DNA of 64,000 nt from Hypoxylon rubiginosum (lineage: Eukaryota; Ascomycota; Sordariomycetes; Xylariales; Hypoxylaceae), in contig CADCXA010000027.1 in NCBI GenBank assembly GCA_902806565.1, positions 1,240,001-1,304,000 of the forward strand, in the 5' to 3' direction. The notes under the pieces are model-generated. The model had not been told where the DNA came from. It did no database searches and was given only the letters and a program-made list of their open reading frames with translations. Below are positions 9,749-23,600 of this stretch, piece after piece. How positions within the stretch are numbered: position 1 is the first letter of the stretch; the number at the start of each line of letters is the position of its first letter. Both the position numbers and the translations under genes were made by a program.

Positions 9749-12700
9749 CTATCTCCCCCCCTTTTTCCCCCTTTTCCCCCTTAATTCTGCTCATGATATT
9801 TTCTTACCTAGCCTTGTAGTCCCAGGAGTTTCATAGTATCCATGAACGAGTAAATATAGCTGCTATCTCCGGTACTTTCACAGGGAGCCATGGGGTGAGT
9901 ACCTGGGTACCTATGTGAAGCTGATGCCAATCACGATGATGGAATGTCAATACTGGCCTACTCGTTAAATTTCATGGGTAGTTTAAAACCTTCAAGAATG
10001 AAACACTTTAACACAGACAACTTGGCGACTACGAAGTTCTGCTTCTAGCATCGTGAGCTTACGATGATATCTATTTGCAATATCACTGGTCCCCAATAAG
10101 GGGTAGAAAATCTACGTGAAGCAGATGAAAAGTTACGTAAGTTTTTACGTGCTAGTGCGTTTACCCCTATTATACCTTACCTCCTTGATGCTATGGACAT
10201 TGCACCTCGCCCTACAACCAATCGACAATATGTGGAACGGAACTAGTATCGAGGAGATATCCCCAAATATTCGGAAGATATTACACTCTCTAACCTAAGG
10301 ATCTCTCAATTCACGTCCGTATCTACTACTCCCACCTAGAGGTACTTATCAATCAGGATCTGTCGTAAAACAGGAAAATAATATGCTGGCAGAGTCTTAT
10401 TGTGGAATCGAAGTACCCAAGGTATACATACCTGGTACCAGCGTGCTTACCACTAGCAACCTATTAAACAAGGCTGAGAGTAAGTCCAAGGCTGCCAAGC
10501 TCGGCTTCCCTTTATCGCATTGCCGTGCGTATGTAAGAGTCTTAGCATTCTATTGTTAAAGGCGCGTAACGTTTCCTTTAAGTTAGACTCGCCATCACGC
10601 AATCATGTGCGTAGGCGCCTCTTGTGTAGGATGGATAAGCTTTGCAACGCTTGATATGTCTCGTGGGCCAATCCCGTATGAGGATCGCTATAATACCGTA
10701 GACTATGCGCAGCCTGGCAGCGAGTCTATGTACGCACTTTCCCGTATGTGGAAAACACTTCGGCTTTAAGTGGAGCGACGTGAGCACGCTTCGTCTTGCG
10801 GCTCGGCGGTCCGCGTGTATGGTTGGGCGGTCTCGACGGTCATGTGCCGGCCTTTGGCAAAGATTCGTCACAATCACATCACACCTTCGGAGTTAAGGAA
10901 TCGGCTTGGGACTGGCTCGACTGGCTAATCAGCTGGGCGAATCAAGGCCAAGTGTCTCGCTGCGCTCGGTCTCTTGAAACCTATGGGCACACGAAAAAGG
11001 CGCGCCTCGCCAACCGGGGCAAAGGCCTTCCGAGATGTGATAACGGCGCAATCTATTGCCCATTACCTACTTCATCACCTCCCAATCTATTGCGATATCT
11101 TTCCTATCTATTGACAGGACGAAACTTGTCGATTCCCCTACTCACTTCCGATGATGCTGATGTCCGGATCAATTGGGCAATGGGTGGCTTGCTTTACTTA
11201 CCTTCCTATCCTCGAACACACGAAGGGCAAGCGAACGTGTCGGGAGAAATGTGATTGATTCTCGGTGCGTCGCATACCGCCGACTGCTACGAGACGAAAA
11301 GGGAGATAAAAAAGGTAGAAGAAAAAAAAGCTTGTGCTTGTCTCCGTATCGCGGGTTCGCGAAGCCATCGTGGCCGCGGGTAGCCTGCCACGTTTGTTGG
11401 TGCTGCAGCCGTTGTCGGGGGGAGTATAACATCATTATCATGAAAAAACGTCGAGGAAAGGAGACCAAGGCGCATATGGGCCTTGCCTTACTTCCTTGCT
11501 TAGCTGCACGGCCGGAAGCACTTCCACGAAAGCAGAGACAGCAAGCAGAGGGCGGGCGAGCTAGCCATTAAAAGCTGGACAGTTTTCCTCCTTTCAAGTT
11601 TGAGGTAGATGTAGACCGCGCATTTCGAATCTGCAAACCAACCTGTCAAGTAAGTCCGCGATGCGCCCACGATGGCGGCTACGGGGGGGTTATGGTGGTG
11701 GGCAGGGGTTATTTTGAACAGCGAACACACACCTTGCCCCTGTCGAAATTCGTCCGTCGATCATTGGGCCTCAACGCCTTAGACAGCTTCTGCAAAGGTA
11801 GGTAGGTAGGTAGCAATTCTGCAACATCGTCTGTGCAGCCTTTTTGCTTCCGAGCTGCAGCGCGCACGGAAAGTCATCTTGCCATTGGAACCCTAAGCGA
11901 GAAAAAGCCCTCGCGTCGAGACTCTTTCGAGCGAGCACAACCATCATGGCGATGGGAAAGTGCCAGAGAGGAGCGAAAAGAGTGTTGCGTCCCTCCTCAT
12001 GCACCATACCCTAAGAGAATTATAGCCCAGTCCGGAAGGGTTTTCTGTGCAACTTCTACGTATCGTGACGGATTCTAGGCGTACTATGGTAGCAACGAAA
12101 ACTAATTCGCGGATTCTATCACATGTAATAAGTAATGGGATAGCTATAGGTGAGATGTGATTCGACCAAGGATGGCTCGCTTTGATGCTTGGCGTAGATC
12201 GTTTGAGTGACGAGGGTGTGTTGGACAGAGCCCGGGGTTAGAGATCGTTCTCAGATTGGCGACTCGTCGATAACTTGCTAGGAGCTTACATGGTACATAT
12301 GTAGGTCTGTGGTGCGAGATCAAAGTGCAAGACTGAACAATGGCGGCCGTGAACTGAGCTGTCAGATATGAGAAGATAGGGGGAATGCAGCTGGAGTGAT
12401 CCGGCGTCACGGGGGACGTCCAGACGTCCTGATGCCTGTAATCCGATGACCGCTGTTATCGGCGCTTGCTGACTGAGCATCATGGACCGGTGAGAGCTCG
12501 CGGAAATTAGACAACCTTCTGCCGTCCATGCTGTCGTGCTGTCGTGCTGTCTCGTAGGAGTAACGACAACTGCAAACGCGACCGCAAAGGGAATCGAAGG
12601 CTTACCCATCTGACCCATTAACCACTACCCACGCGTTTCGAGGCGGATGCTACATGGCCAAACTCCCGAACTCTCGCACCAAAGTAGTAGATACGATAGG

Positions 12701-15700
12701 TGCAAATCCCAATATAATGTTGGAGACATCGTTACATCTCGTCCTCTCTTTTCTTCTCGGGACTTGTCGAACGGGAATCTGGGGAACTGCTAACCTTATT
12801 ATATTAATGCCGTCGAACGAACCGCGGCATAATTCTCGTGGCTGCTTCGTATACATGAAGCGAAAATTGCTGTGGCGAAAGGCAACGTCGGGTACGCGGA
12901 AGATTCGCTATGTGTAGACAGAAAAAAAATTAATGCCTCCCTCTTGTTGCATGTTTAACCTAATGATTACCTACCTAGACATACATATGTCTTGTCTTGT
13001 CTTGTCATGTCTTGTCCATGTCCCCGTGCTCCACCCTGCCCGTCGCCGGTTGCGCACGGGGTCACCGTAAGGCCCGATTCCTATATATCACCCACAGGAC
13101 AGGACAGTTGAGGGGGATATTAGCCAGGTGAAACGAAGAAGAACATATAGACCACAGAAGCGTGACGTCGCCATTAATTTCCTCTCCCACATTGTCGCAT
13201 ATTGTGATGACGTACCCAGCTGCGAGCGATGCTTAGCCTTGCGAGAGCCCCATGTGCCGGGATGCATCTTGGGTGAAGCCGTGGCAGAGTAGAATCAGAG
13301 TAAAAGCGTTGAAGAATCTATTGAACGGAACCCTGGACGGGAAGCCTGCCGACTACTCTCCCCGGTCTCCTCAACAACTAAAATCTCACGACGCCGGTCA
13401 CCGGAACGCCTACTTGTGGCACCCGGAGAAGAGTCTCTGACTAAGACACGGGAGTTACACGAGAAACTCCGGCGTAGACCATCTCTTTTCTCTTTCTTGC
13501 TTACCAGCTTACCTGGCTTACCTTACCTTGCCTTGCGTGCTTGCGTGCTTGCGTGCTTGTGCTTGCTTGATTGTAAGTGCTTACACCTTGGCTTACCCCC
13601 CACAAAGTTGGGGGTTTAGGGGTCCTGGATCCTGGGGGTCTCAGCAGTTTAAAATTACGGCAACGCATGTGCCTTAGTAACGATAACACCCCTTTAGAGA
13701 TCCCAAGGATATCAGAACCACCACCTGCTAATCTGGGACGAGCATTCAGGATGAGGATACCTATGAAATGCATGAGGCCGCGTTTTAAGATCTCTGTCAG
13801 CGTGGGAGCAAGGGGGACATCTGCCTGTAAGGCTTATCATCCAACATCTTGGCTGCATAACCTAATCGACTTCCACTATAAGGTATTTCGCGAGATGATC
13901 ACTTCGATAGCAACAATATCAGTATCTCTTTTTACCCATGCGAATAAGACATCGCGCCGGCACGGGTAGCAGTTGTAACGTAGACGGATTCCCATTCGAT
14001 GGTAACAGAAAAAACCGTCGAGATTGTCGACTTTGAACGTTCAAAACTGATATTCGGTACCTACGGTAGTATCAAGTATCTACCTATATACCTGTAGGTA
14101 TTCACGGGGTTGACAAATTTACATAGGAGTCAACCAACACTTACCGAGCCTTGTGCACTCTAGCTGTCTAGGCACTCAACCTCAATATGAAATGACCGCC
14201 GCGGCGCATCTCATACCTACGCCTCATTTTCCGTTACACATAGCGAACACATGAATCTTCCTCCCGAATCCTATCGAAACAGTGTCCCAGGCAGCCGCGT
14301 GTCTATTCCTGGTGATTGATTCGGGAGCATGCGGATAGCGACGGGTGCGATCCGGGAATTTCCTGACATCGTCTCGTGTTCAGCTCGCATCGCGATTCAT
14401 GACTCCCATCGTCATCGTAGCCCGAAGTATTGGTCCGACCTGACCGCCAATGATCTCAATATTTCGCCAATAGCTTCGGTTATTCCACGGCGTGGCTAGT
14501 GGCTAGCGAGCCGACGAGATCCTGTGCACAGTAAGGTTCGGAAACCATGTGGCGCTTGTGATATTTTCATTCGCTGGCGCCGGTCAAATTCTCGGAAGGG
14601 CGCTCCTACGAAGGGATTCCCGGCCGTCGCGTTGATTCGACGCGAGAAAAAGGAAAGAAAATAGAAGCGCTAAAATAAACTGGCGAGTCATATCCGAATC
14701 TTGAATAAGGCGGTGATCTACAGAGGCCTCTTTAAAAAGCAAACTGGCGATCCTCCAGTCTAAGGCTCTCTGGGCTCTGCGGGCTGTGCGGGAGGACCAA
14801 CTAATGCCGACTAAACTCCATTTGATCGACTTCGGTCCCGGTCCCCTCCACACCGTCTTGTCTAGATTTCCCATATTAGAACATCCGGAAAATCTGGGGA
14901 GAGCAAGGTCCATAACGTTGATCCTTCCCCTGTCAGGTCGGTGGTGCCTCGGAATGCTCTCGAGCCTTTGAGCCTTCGAGCGAAAGAAACTCCATAAATT
15001 TCCCCTAATGGGTACCGGCAGCTGCAATACGAAGCGATCAATGTGGGTGCCAATATCTTTCTAGAATCTCGCCGCTGCAACGCTGCACCCCCCTAGGGAC
15101 TTTGTACGATTTGTTACCTGGCTTCTGGTAGGAGAGCCCTAAAGGTGAAGCGGTAACACACATACACAATGCGCTTTTGCAACAGATACATCAATACGAC
15201 CCCGGTTTTTGCGCCTGCGTCTTGGTGGGTATGTGTGCACCTCTACTATGTATGTGTATGTGCGTGTGTTCGTACAACCTTGGCTACGTATGCACATGTT
15301 GACTGCCTATCGAGGCACTGTCCCGGCTATACACCTACCGTTGACGGGAGGTTGATAGGAATATGTAACAATTGGATGGAATTGCGTGCGCTACCCAGCA
15401 CCGATAACTACGAAACGAACCGGACATGATCGTGTAAAGGGGAAGCTCGACGATAAGGTCCCGATAGGATACAACAAACACGATCCTGTAGCGAGACAAG
15501 CAATCAAGTTTGTAAGCATGAGCCGTGCAATCCAAACCTGAATAGCTTGGACGGTAGGGATGGAGTAAGCAGCAGCGAGCTCGTTGGATGACTCGGATCC
15601 TGAGGGCTACGGGCGTAGCATAGTTGGTATGGCACAAACGCAGATACACGTACAATTCCAAGATATCCTACAGGGGCGTAGGCATCGTTAAATTTGGTCT

Positions 15701-16681
15701 TGTCTTGCGTCTGACTCAGTTCAGGATCGTAAACGGTCCTTTGGATTACGAGATCTCGATATAGGCCATTGGGATTTGGGATTTCTCACGCACACACACG
15801 ATATTAGGCACAAAATCAAACGCCGACCGTATGTAATCCGACGCGCTAGACACTTAATCCCACCTATACGAATCGCTGCTCGACCAAAGCGGTCAGGACA
15901 TACGCCGGTATTGGTCAATACAACGAAAACGCCCGGTCAGCCAACTCACCTTTTTCTCGCGCCTGTTGACCAACGAGACGGCTTAATATTGCCCAGCCCG
16001 TCGGCGCTGCTGACAGGCTCCGTGGCGCAGAGGAAGCCAAATGCGAGAAAATGGTAATTGCACCGCACGGCAAAATAGCGTCATCATCAATATCGTCGCC
16101 GTTAAGCCAGGAAGTAACCCAACGGCAAACTATTCCCTCGTCATCTAGCAATTACAAAGTCCCAATGGAACCTTTTCGAATCCCGAGGGTCCTGCGGGTG
16201 CTTTTTCCAATATACCGCCGTCGGTTCGGATAGTTGAAGCCGGTGGGAACACATTACCAAATCAGAAAAGGGGAAAAAGAAAGGGGTAATTTTGTTAGAT
16301 ATTGGATATTATTGAATACTTGGGCAAGTGTGCAGATGAAGCAATCAAGCGAACACAAGCCAATGCAAGCCAACGGGACGTCCCCCGTTTTAACTCATGC
16401 CCAAGGTGAAAGGGATAGATATAGATACCCTTAAGCCAGCCAAAGAGGGGCCGAGTAGGACGCCTCCTTCGTCACAAGTTTGGTTTGTGCCGGTTTTGTT
16501 TGGTTTGCGTGTCATGTAGTAACAAGAATAGTAAGAAACAATTATGTGACGAATCCATCAAATCCGTCTCTTCCTCCGACGCCTCCCAAGCCTAAGCCCC
16601 TAAACGGGAAGCACGAACGGGGGTTCGGGCAAGGGCAGGATTTTGGGAATTGCAAAAAAAAAAAAAAAAAACTGCAATTAA

Positions 16682-16742
16682 CCCCGTAGCCATCAGGAAT
16701 GAACCTGCGAGTTTCGGCATCTGTCCGCTACACTACCACGTT
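16682..16742 (-). pseudogene. tRNA-Glu-like relic
   Basis: Read on the minus strand, the 5' part CGTGGTAGTGTAGCGG matches the fungal tRNA-Glu 5' half including its A box. The 3' end CTACGGG resembles the matching acceptor strand, and GGTTCATTCC is a degenerate B box. The whole is only 61 nt, the anticodon stem no longer pairs and the T loop is one base short. It therefore reads as a decayed tRNA rather than a working one. Identification by eye only. Confidence 0.4.
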
Positions 16743-17890
16743 GTTTCGTTTGAAAGCCGCCAGGGGGGATGCGAAAGGGAATTTGCATCCTGCCGCATTG
16801 GGACATTTCGTATGTGGTATATTACTTTACTTTGCAGTAATCAGCCTGGCTGCTACGCAATATTATCCCATTATCCTGACGGTATTTTCGGTACCTCTCT
16901 ACCCCAGCTTCCCAGAACCGTTAACGGGTTACGGGCTTACTGTAACCTGGGGAACGCACTGGTACTAGTGTCACAGCGCGCTGAAGAGCTATCCGTAACC
17001 TGGACACGGCCCTAAAGCCAGGCTAGGATGCTGGGATGCTATGAAGAGCGGGAGATAGACCCGGCCGCGGCAGTCGGATAACAGAGTCCAAGTGTCCAGA
17101 GTGGGACGTGTCGAACCCTGATCGTCATCGTTTCCACGGATCCTTGGACCTTGGACCTTGCTCGATGGGGCCTTGCATGGGGACAATCCCGCGGTCTGGC
17201 TCTGATTCTTCCTTCACACTGCCTATTTCAGCGTGTGGAGACGGCAAAGGCAAGCGAAGCGCACAACAAAGACGGCCGGGGAAGAAGAAGAAATCCAACG
17301 GCATGCTGCCAGCAGTGTTTAACAACACGTACATACGAACGTACATACATACATTAGGTACATACACATACAGGACGCACGTACAGATCCGTACCGTCTT
17401 ACCTGGCGCGCCCCGTAAGTTTTTGAGAACAGTTGGGAAACAAGGAAATTCGTTCTGGCGGTGTCTAGCTGGTTTACTTTTCTGGCGAGGGCTGATTGGC
17501 CGGGGCACCTCGGGGAGTGGCAGACGGTCCTGGGAATGGGCTCCGGAATGGGGGTTTCAAAAGCTGACTCTGTCAAGGCGGTCTAGGCTGACTTGGTGGT
17601 CGACGATGTACCCCCTTGTTAGTCCTCTGCCTGTCCGCCCTTCCCTGCCTCCCGGGCCACACCCCCCTTTTCGCCCGCATCCATGACAGGCGGTCTGCTA
17701 GGATTATGGGATTATTTGCAACGTGGGGGAAGCGAGGAAACGGGGAAACTGGAAAATAGGGCATGTAACAGTCAGAAGCCTGTCTGTTGCCTTCCCGTGC
17801 GGCGATGAATCATTCATTGTACACCACCACCACGTATATACGCACGCACACACACGCGCACACACCTCTATCTCTCCTACCACTCCTGGT

Positions 17891-17909
17891 TATATATATA
17901 TATATATAT
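17891..17909. repeat. TA dinucleotide microsatellite
   Basis: About nine and a half TA units in a row, in non-coding DNA. Confidence 0.8.
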
Positions 17910-18247
17910 GTTCTCATGGCCTCCCCATGCGCTCCGATCCCATGCCTTCGATCCCCCCCATACTTGATTTCCCCAGATAACAATCTACAATAGCCTTAGA
18001 GCAGTAATACATAATATTATTCTATCCACCCCCCCAGATATCATCAGCGTTGACTTACTTCGCTACTAAAGCTACGCGACATCGTCGACTATTCTTCACC
18101 TGCTCGCACTGACATACTACTACTGCTACTGCTACTACTACTACACGCGATTCGCACGCGCAACAGCCTTTGAGGGGAACTCGTTCTGATACTTCAAGAA
18201 TACCAAAGAGAGCTTTTTTGCGTGGGACACCAGAAGAAAAAAACAAG

Positions 18248-18748
18248 ATGTATAGCCCGTACGGCTCCTACAGCTCGATGAGCTCGGCGGCGCAGCCGAT
18301 GGAGATCCCGACCAGCAGCTACCTGTCGTCGCCAGCGGCGGCGGGCTCGGGGTACAGCTACAGCGCGAGCTGCGCGTTCCCGTCGTGGCCGCAGCGGTCG
18401 TCGCTGCACGAAGCCCCGAGCCAGGAGCGCGCGACGTCGTACCTGTCCGACGACGACCTCTTCCCCTGCGACGGCTTCGAGGACGACGCGCACTCGGTCT
18501 CGAGCTCGGGCAGCGCGACGCCGACGTCGCCCCACCTGGCCGCCGCCACCGAGGTCGACATGCTGCAGATGCAGCGCGACCAGATGGCCATGCAGCGCGA
18601 GGCCATCAAGTTCCTGCTCACCGAGAAGGAGCGCCGCCGCCAGCAGTTCAAGAAGCAGCGCCGCAGCAGCAGCGGAAGCTCTTCTAAGAAGGGCACCCCT
18701 AAGTCCAAGTCTACGCACCTGGACGCCATTACCGAGGCCGGGGAGTGA
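18248..18748 (+). CDS. Small Ser-rich protein with basic C-terminal helix, unknown function
   Basis: Single-exon frame of 166 aa starting at the ATG after an A-rich leader (AAAAACAAGATG). Third positions are strongly G/C-rich, unlike the flanks, which supports real coding. The first half is Ser/Tyr/Pro-rich (MYSPYGSYSSMSS), then an acidic patch (YLSDDDLFPCDGFEDD). A predicted helix of alternating Met/Gln residues follows (MLQMQRDQMAMQREAIKFLL), running into a Lys/Arg-rich segment (TEKERRRQQFKKQRR) and a Ser/Lys tail ending in HLDAITEAGE. The basic stretch could be a nuclear localisation signal or nucleic-acid contact. The helix plus basic tail looks like a conserved fungal hypothetical protein, but I cannot name it. 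It stands alone in a gene-poor block with long flanks. Confidence 0.7.
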   Translation: MYSPYGSYSSMSSAAQPMEIPTSSYLSSPAAAGSGYSYSASCAFPSWPQRSSLHEAPSQERATSYLSDDDLFPCDGFEDDAHSVSSSGSATPTSPHLAAATEVDMLQMQRDQMAMQREAIKFLLTEKERRRQQFKKQRRSSSGSSSKKGTPKSKSTHLDAITEAGE

Positions 18749-20546
18749 AGCAAACCTGGGGAAGAGAGAACGGATGTACACGATGTTTAATGGTAAGCAT
18801 CTACCTCGACGCGAAACGCTTTATGATATCATTCAGGTTGCTGACTTGTCGCGCGCACAGAGTTGATTTACGATTACGATTATCATGATATATACCCCCC
18901 AGATACCCCCAGATACCCCCCAAATGATACCCACCCCCCCACCCTTTACGAAGTCGGTCGCCAACATATAAAGACGACGCGACGAAATACGCGGAGACGG
19001 AGAAAGGAGTGACCTAGGAAGATTGTACACCCCATTAATGGGCACTCCACCGGATATTGAGGTGTCTGGTATAATACAACATGCACGGACTTACATCACC
19101 TTCTTACTTCGGAACTGGTGGATGATCACCGCTATACGCCTGTTTGGTGGTTCGGCGCAACTCGTGGAAAGAAGGGGAAGAAACTTCGGAGCGGAGGATC
19201 CGCCCGCGCTTAATTACACACCTACGACACACACCCAGAGGCTTCTCCGAGCAGGGTTGTGCATAATCCTTATTTTTAGGGTGCAATATCTAGCGGTGAG
19301 ATGATGGAGGCGATACGGAAGGGGAAGAAGCTTGCATTAGTGCGAAGTTGCGAAGGTGGGATCGAAAGAGGAAGAAGAGAGAGAGAGAGAGACAGGACCG
19401 AGAACCAAAGTCACAGCGGATGACCCGGGGTTTCGGGCTTTGCTGATGCGATTGGACGGGAGTCGAAGTTGTGAGTTGCACGAAATCCCCAAATCGGGGG
19501 AGGCGGCCAATTGGTTGGGTTACCTATTGTTGGTTACACGCTACGGACAATTGAGACAATGGACCAATGTCTGGGAGAAGGAAGACAAAGGTGTGTGATA
19601 GAGGCGTAATTGGCCTAGTTAAATACGATGTTGATAATTCAAATGAATGAGAACCAAACCGAATCAAATCCTAAAACACTATTGTTACTCTTGTGAATGT
19701 GAATTAGTCTACGACCAGTAAAAATATTCTAGGTATGTATTCAGATGTTGGTCACTATTTTTGGACATTAGGGTAGCTTCAAGGGATTTCGGTCAGCGAT
19801 GTCAGCGAGGTTACTACACAGCTACAATTGCTACTATTATTGTAGCTCTGGAATGCGGAGGAAGTCCGATCTTTTTCAGCCACTCGGGATGACAGGCAAC
19901 GGGTTGGGGAATAACAGCTCTCGACTTCAGCTGACAGGTTTAAGTTTAGATTCGCGATGATCTTCGCAGGACGGGACTGGCGGGAAGTGCGACGATCGAT
20001 TTCTTTTGACGGGGACATTGGCACGCACGGATATACTATGTATTTTATTTTAATGTACGTAGGGCCACGCGCCGCACAACCAACCTTTCCGGAGTTTGAC
20101 GATCTTCTTTCCCCCATTCAGTAAAACCCGTCTTCTTTGCCAATGTTGCGGCTGGACAAGGGGGGGGGGGGGAGAGGGGGAGGATTAAAAGGGTGGAATA
20201 GGTAGATAGGAAAGAAAAAAGAAAACCCTTACCCTAACTCGAAGTAACCTACCCTTGAACCGTTGATTTATCACACCGTAGTTGTGATTGCTCGACGGTG
20301 GGGTAGGTTAGAGGAGTAACTGAACCCGAGCGCTTTAACGGTTTGTGGTTTGCGGTTTTGTGTGCGCGTATCGGTGAACGTCTTGTCGAATGGAAGCCAT
20401 GCTATAGTGGATTCGCGACGTAGACCAGAGAGCCGGGTAGGCGGTTAGCATTACGAAATCAGAGCGCACAACCGAGCTGCTCGGGTCCGCCGCATGTGGT
20501 TGGAATATTCTTAGAAGGTTGTGGAAATCGTCAAGCTGTTGAGAGA

Positions 20547-20616
20547 GTGAGTGTATGTGTGTGAGTGTATGTATGTGAGTGTATGTGTGTGAGTGTATGT
20601 GTGTGAGTGTATGTGT
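20547..20616. repeat. 14-bp minisatellite, five units
   Basis: Five head-to-tail copies of GTGAGTGTATGTGT, with one base change in the second copy, in non-coding DNA. Confidence 0.9.
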
Positions 20617-23600
20617 GTGAAAGAGAGAGACCACTCGAGATGGGTAAGGACCCCCAATCGAACTACCCAACTTCGGAAGTTGAGTCCATGTGGGGGAACG
20701 GGGAGCTGGGAATGGCCGCGTGAGAGTAGTGGTCACGGTATGTCATTTGTCGCTGGCTGAGCTGTGTTGGTTGGCTCTTGACCGCCGCGAGACCACTGAC
20801 TTACGGTTTGTCTCCTCTGATGCCTGACTACCTATTTTGGGCATCTGATTGTTGTGGTGGTTGTTTGTTGAGGGTTTAGGAGGGTTGGTGATAGGGTAAC
20901 AAGATCCACCATCGTCGTTGAGGCTTTCGAGCTAGCTGATCTTGCTGTCTTGTTGATCGCTGATTGTACTAGCTGACTAGCAGCTCTCGGGAAGAGCTCG
21001 AGACTCGATAGCTTGAGTGGGCATATGTACCCCACACCTAAGTCGGACACCCTGAGCTGGCCGATACCTGATACCTCGCCTTACTAGGATTGAACGAGGT
21101 GGCGCCCATTATCTTACGCTAACAGCGAAGCTCTATCACGACGGGTAGAACCTTAGCCTATTGTACGATGGGGCTTGTTCTGGTCAGATCAGCGCAAAGT
21201 CACCAGACCCAGCCCTCTACGTAGAATGCCAGCCAAGTAGAGGTTATAGGACGAGCAAGCGCGGAAGAGGCCAACTATCGTGTAGCTGTTCTCTTGTTGC
21301 TGGAGAGTCGGATGTGTTTAGACGAGATGAGATGTTAGGATGTACAGTACACACACAGACACATACCCTTTCAAGAGATGATAGTACGAAGTAGCAGTGA
21401 CGAATTCCCGGAGCTCCCCCGCATGTAATATTCAAGGTTACATACAGCATGCCACACCTTATCAGCAATAAAGGGGCAGAGGGGTGAATAAGTCGTTGCA
21501 GGAGGTCAATGCTTTTTTTCAGCCATCACCTCATCGACGATCAGGCAAGGGGGGGCTGCTAAGTGTCGAACAATGCCGTTGTTCACCAACGCCGATAATG
21601 GACAAAACCTGGCTCAGTACCTAGGTAGCTAACCAGCTAACTCGCGATCCAGCTAGATGAAGATCCCGTCCGGTCCGTCTCAGTTAAGTGGTTGGCACGG
21701 GACGCAGCCGAAGCAAGGTCCCTTTCCCGCCTTTATGGCTTGCATAGCTTGCATGGCTTGAAATACCTACATAGCGAAGTTCACGTTTAGGTACTAGGGT
21801 GGAACGAAGGGGGAGGTACCCGGTACATCTCCAAACCAAGATATCTCAAGCCCGACATGGAGATAACTTTGCAGCGACAGCGTAGCATCTGTCATTTCGT
21901 TTTATATCGCTCGATTCCGCCATTGACATGTCGTCAATAGCTTAGGTGGTACTGATGTAAACTGTAGTGTGGAGGGCAGATGGCATCTTGAGCACGATCG
22001 AGAACGAAATCAGCAGTGAAAAGGGGATACCGTTCGATAGGTAAGTGTCTGAGTCTGGGTTGTAACTACTTCCCATCCCCTTGGCTTGCATAGTATCTTG
22101 GGTATGACAATGCAAGGGACCTGGAACTAGAGGTGGAGGCTAGAGGAAGATGCGTAATCGGCCGGTTCGAAATGAGGCTGGTATTTGATAAGTCTAGTCG
22201 CAGAACATCAATGCAGGCCGCTCTCGTCGTGGCCGCGGGGTCGACATGAACATGAAAAGAAAAGAAAAAAGTTCCTAATGCGCGACACCTGCAAACCCCA
22301 AACCGACCCCTGGGAATTTTGTGAATTTGGGTTGTACAATGGCTCTAGAGGCTTAAGAATACGATCTCCCTTACTAATTGTGAGGCATTTCAGATAGAGT
22401 ACATACACAGGATGTACTTGAATATCGTAGTACAAATACCCCGGCTTCGACGACGAGTGCCGGTCGAAGACCATGGAGCCATCTGCTATCTAAACTGATA
22501 GAGATCTACGTAGCTTTGTGAGATGCCTGGATGCTAGTTCTGAGAACGGATGATTGGCGTTATGCTGACCGGAAACAGCCCAGGCCTAGATGTGATGAGT
22601 TGACGAGTTGACGGCTTGTTGCTGAAGGATTTCCAAGATAGCACCACTCTATCAATGCACATGTACATATATGTATGCTATCCGCATTGCTTATGCAAAT
22701 CTAGAGATCTCGCTTCCCGACTTACATACGTACATATGTAGATGGGAAAGATGAGAAGACCAGGAGTAGGTAGTAACGTGCTGACATGTCTGTGCATCTG
22801 TCGTAATGAGAGAATATGTATTCCGTATGCATATTTTGAATCTACCTGTCTTTCCTAATCGAGTTCGGATCCAAGCTGCTACCAGCCTCGACTTTCCCCA
22901 TCTTCCTACCATTGCAATTTTTGAACAACCTCTACCCATTCCTAAACGATAGACGCACGTAGCTCCGGTGCCAGTCAGCGATTGGCACCGGCAGCACGGC
23001 ATCAGACGCCGTATTCCCCTGGTCCCTGGTTCCAGGTTGAAAGAGCGCGCAAGAAGCAAGAAGCAGGAAGCAAGAGATGCGTACAACACGTGAGGTAACG
23101 CGGACAGGATGCCGGCACCCATCGGTGAGGAAACGAAAGCTACGATATCCTGTGCTCCGCTGTCCGTCTACTGTATGTATGTGCGCATACGATGATCGTC
23201 TTTCATGCTTGGTGGGGCAAGAGGTGACTTATATGACCGGTTCAAGCAACTCAGGTATTCTTTCGCTTAGGTATGAATAGCCCTTGAAAGATGGGGAATG
23301 CAGGATGGAGAATGGAGAAGCAGGGTGTAAGTGGAGAAGGTAAGAAAGGGAAGAGAGATAAATAAAATGCATCGAGGTAATAATAGAAATATAAGAAAGC
23401 ATAATATACACGCACAAAAGTCGGGTATCATATAATGCATTAGAAGAGAATTAAGAGAATAGGTATCATGCAAAATCAAATTGATATCGTGTAGGTACTG
23501 TACAATTACTTTTGGAGGAGGTTAGGTTAGGTTAGGTTAAGTTAGAGGTTAATAGGAGGTATCGTTCGCTGTTCAGTCATCTTCCAGGTCAGTCATCTTC

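Larger units (their letters stand above)
9749..18247. other. Long gene-poor region
   Basis: About 8.5 kb without a protein gene I can support. It contains short simple repeats: TCTTG units near 12990-13015, GTGCTTGC units near 13535-13565, an A-run at 16653-16671, TACA-type words near 17330-17395 and a TA run at 17891-17909. It also holds a tRNA-Glu-like relic (16682-16742). Base composition is mixed rather than strongly A/T-rich, so I see no sign of a heavily RIP-mutated transposon. Open frames of 60-190 codons occur here but overlap each other on both strands, lack splice support and look like chance frames. Regulatory DNA or a long non-coding RNA cannot be excluded. Confidence 0.55.

Noticed and set aside
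16017..16045. CGTGGCGCAGAGGAAGC resembling the 5' half of initiator tRNA-Met
   Set aside because: One mismatch in 17 nt, no B box and no acceptor partner; about what chance allows in 64 kb against all tRNAs.
17108..17686. 192-codon plus-strand frame in the gene-poor block
   Set aside because: Overlaps several other frames on both strands, is rich in simple repeats and has no domain or coding bias.
21060..21130. Minus-strand GTTCAATCC B-box-like word with an Asn-like TGTTA loop upstream
   Set aside because: Stems do not pair and no acceptor arms could be found.
22691..23122. 143-codon minus-strand frame
   Set aside because: Cys/Arg-rich translation without recognisable domains, no promoter or splice signals, and overlapped by an opposite frame.
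23519..23545. GGTTA repeats resembling telomeric DNA
   Set aside because: Fungal telomeres are TTAGGG; this unit is 5 nt, only four copies, and internal.
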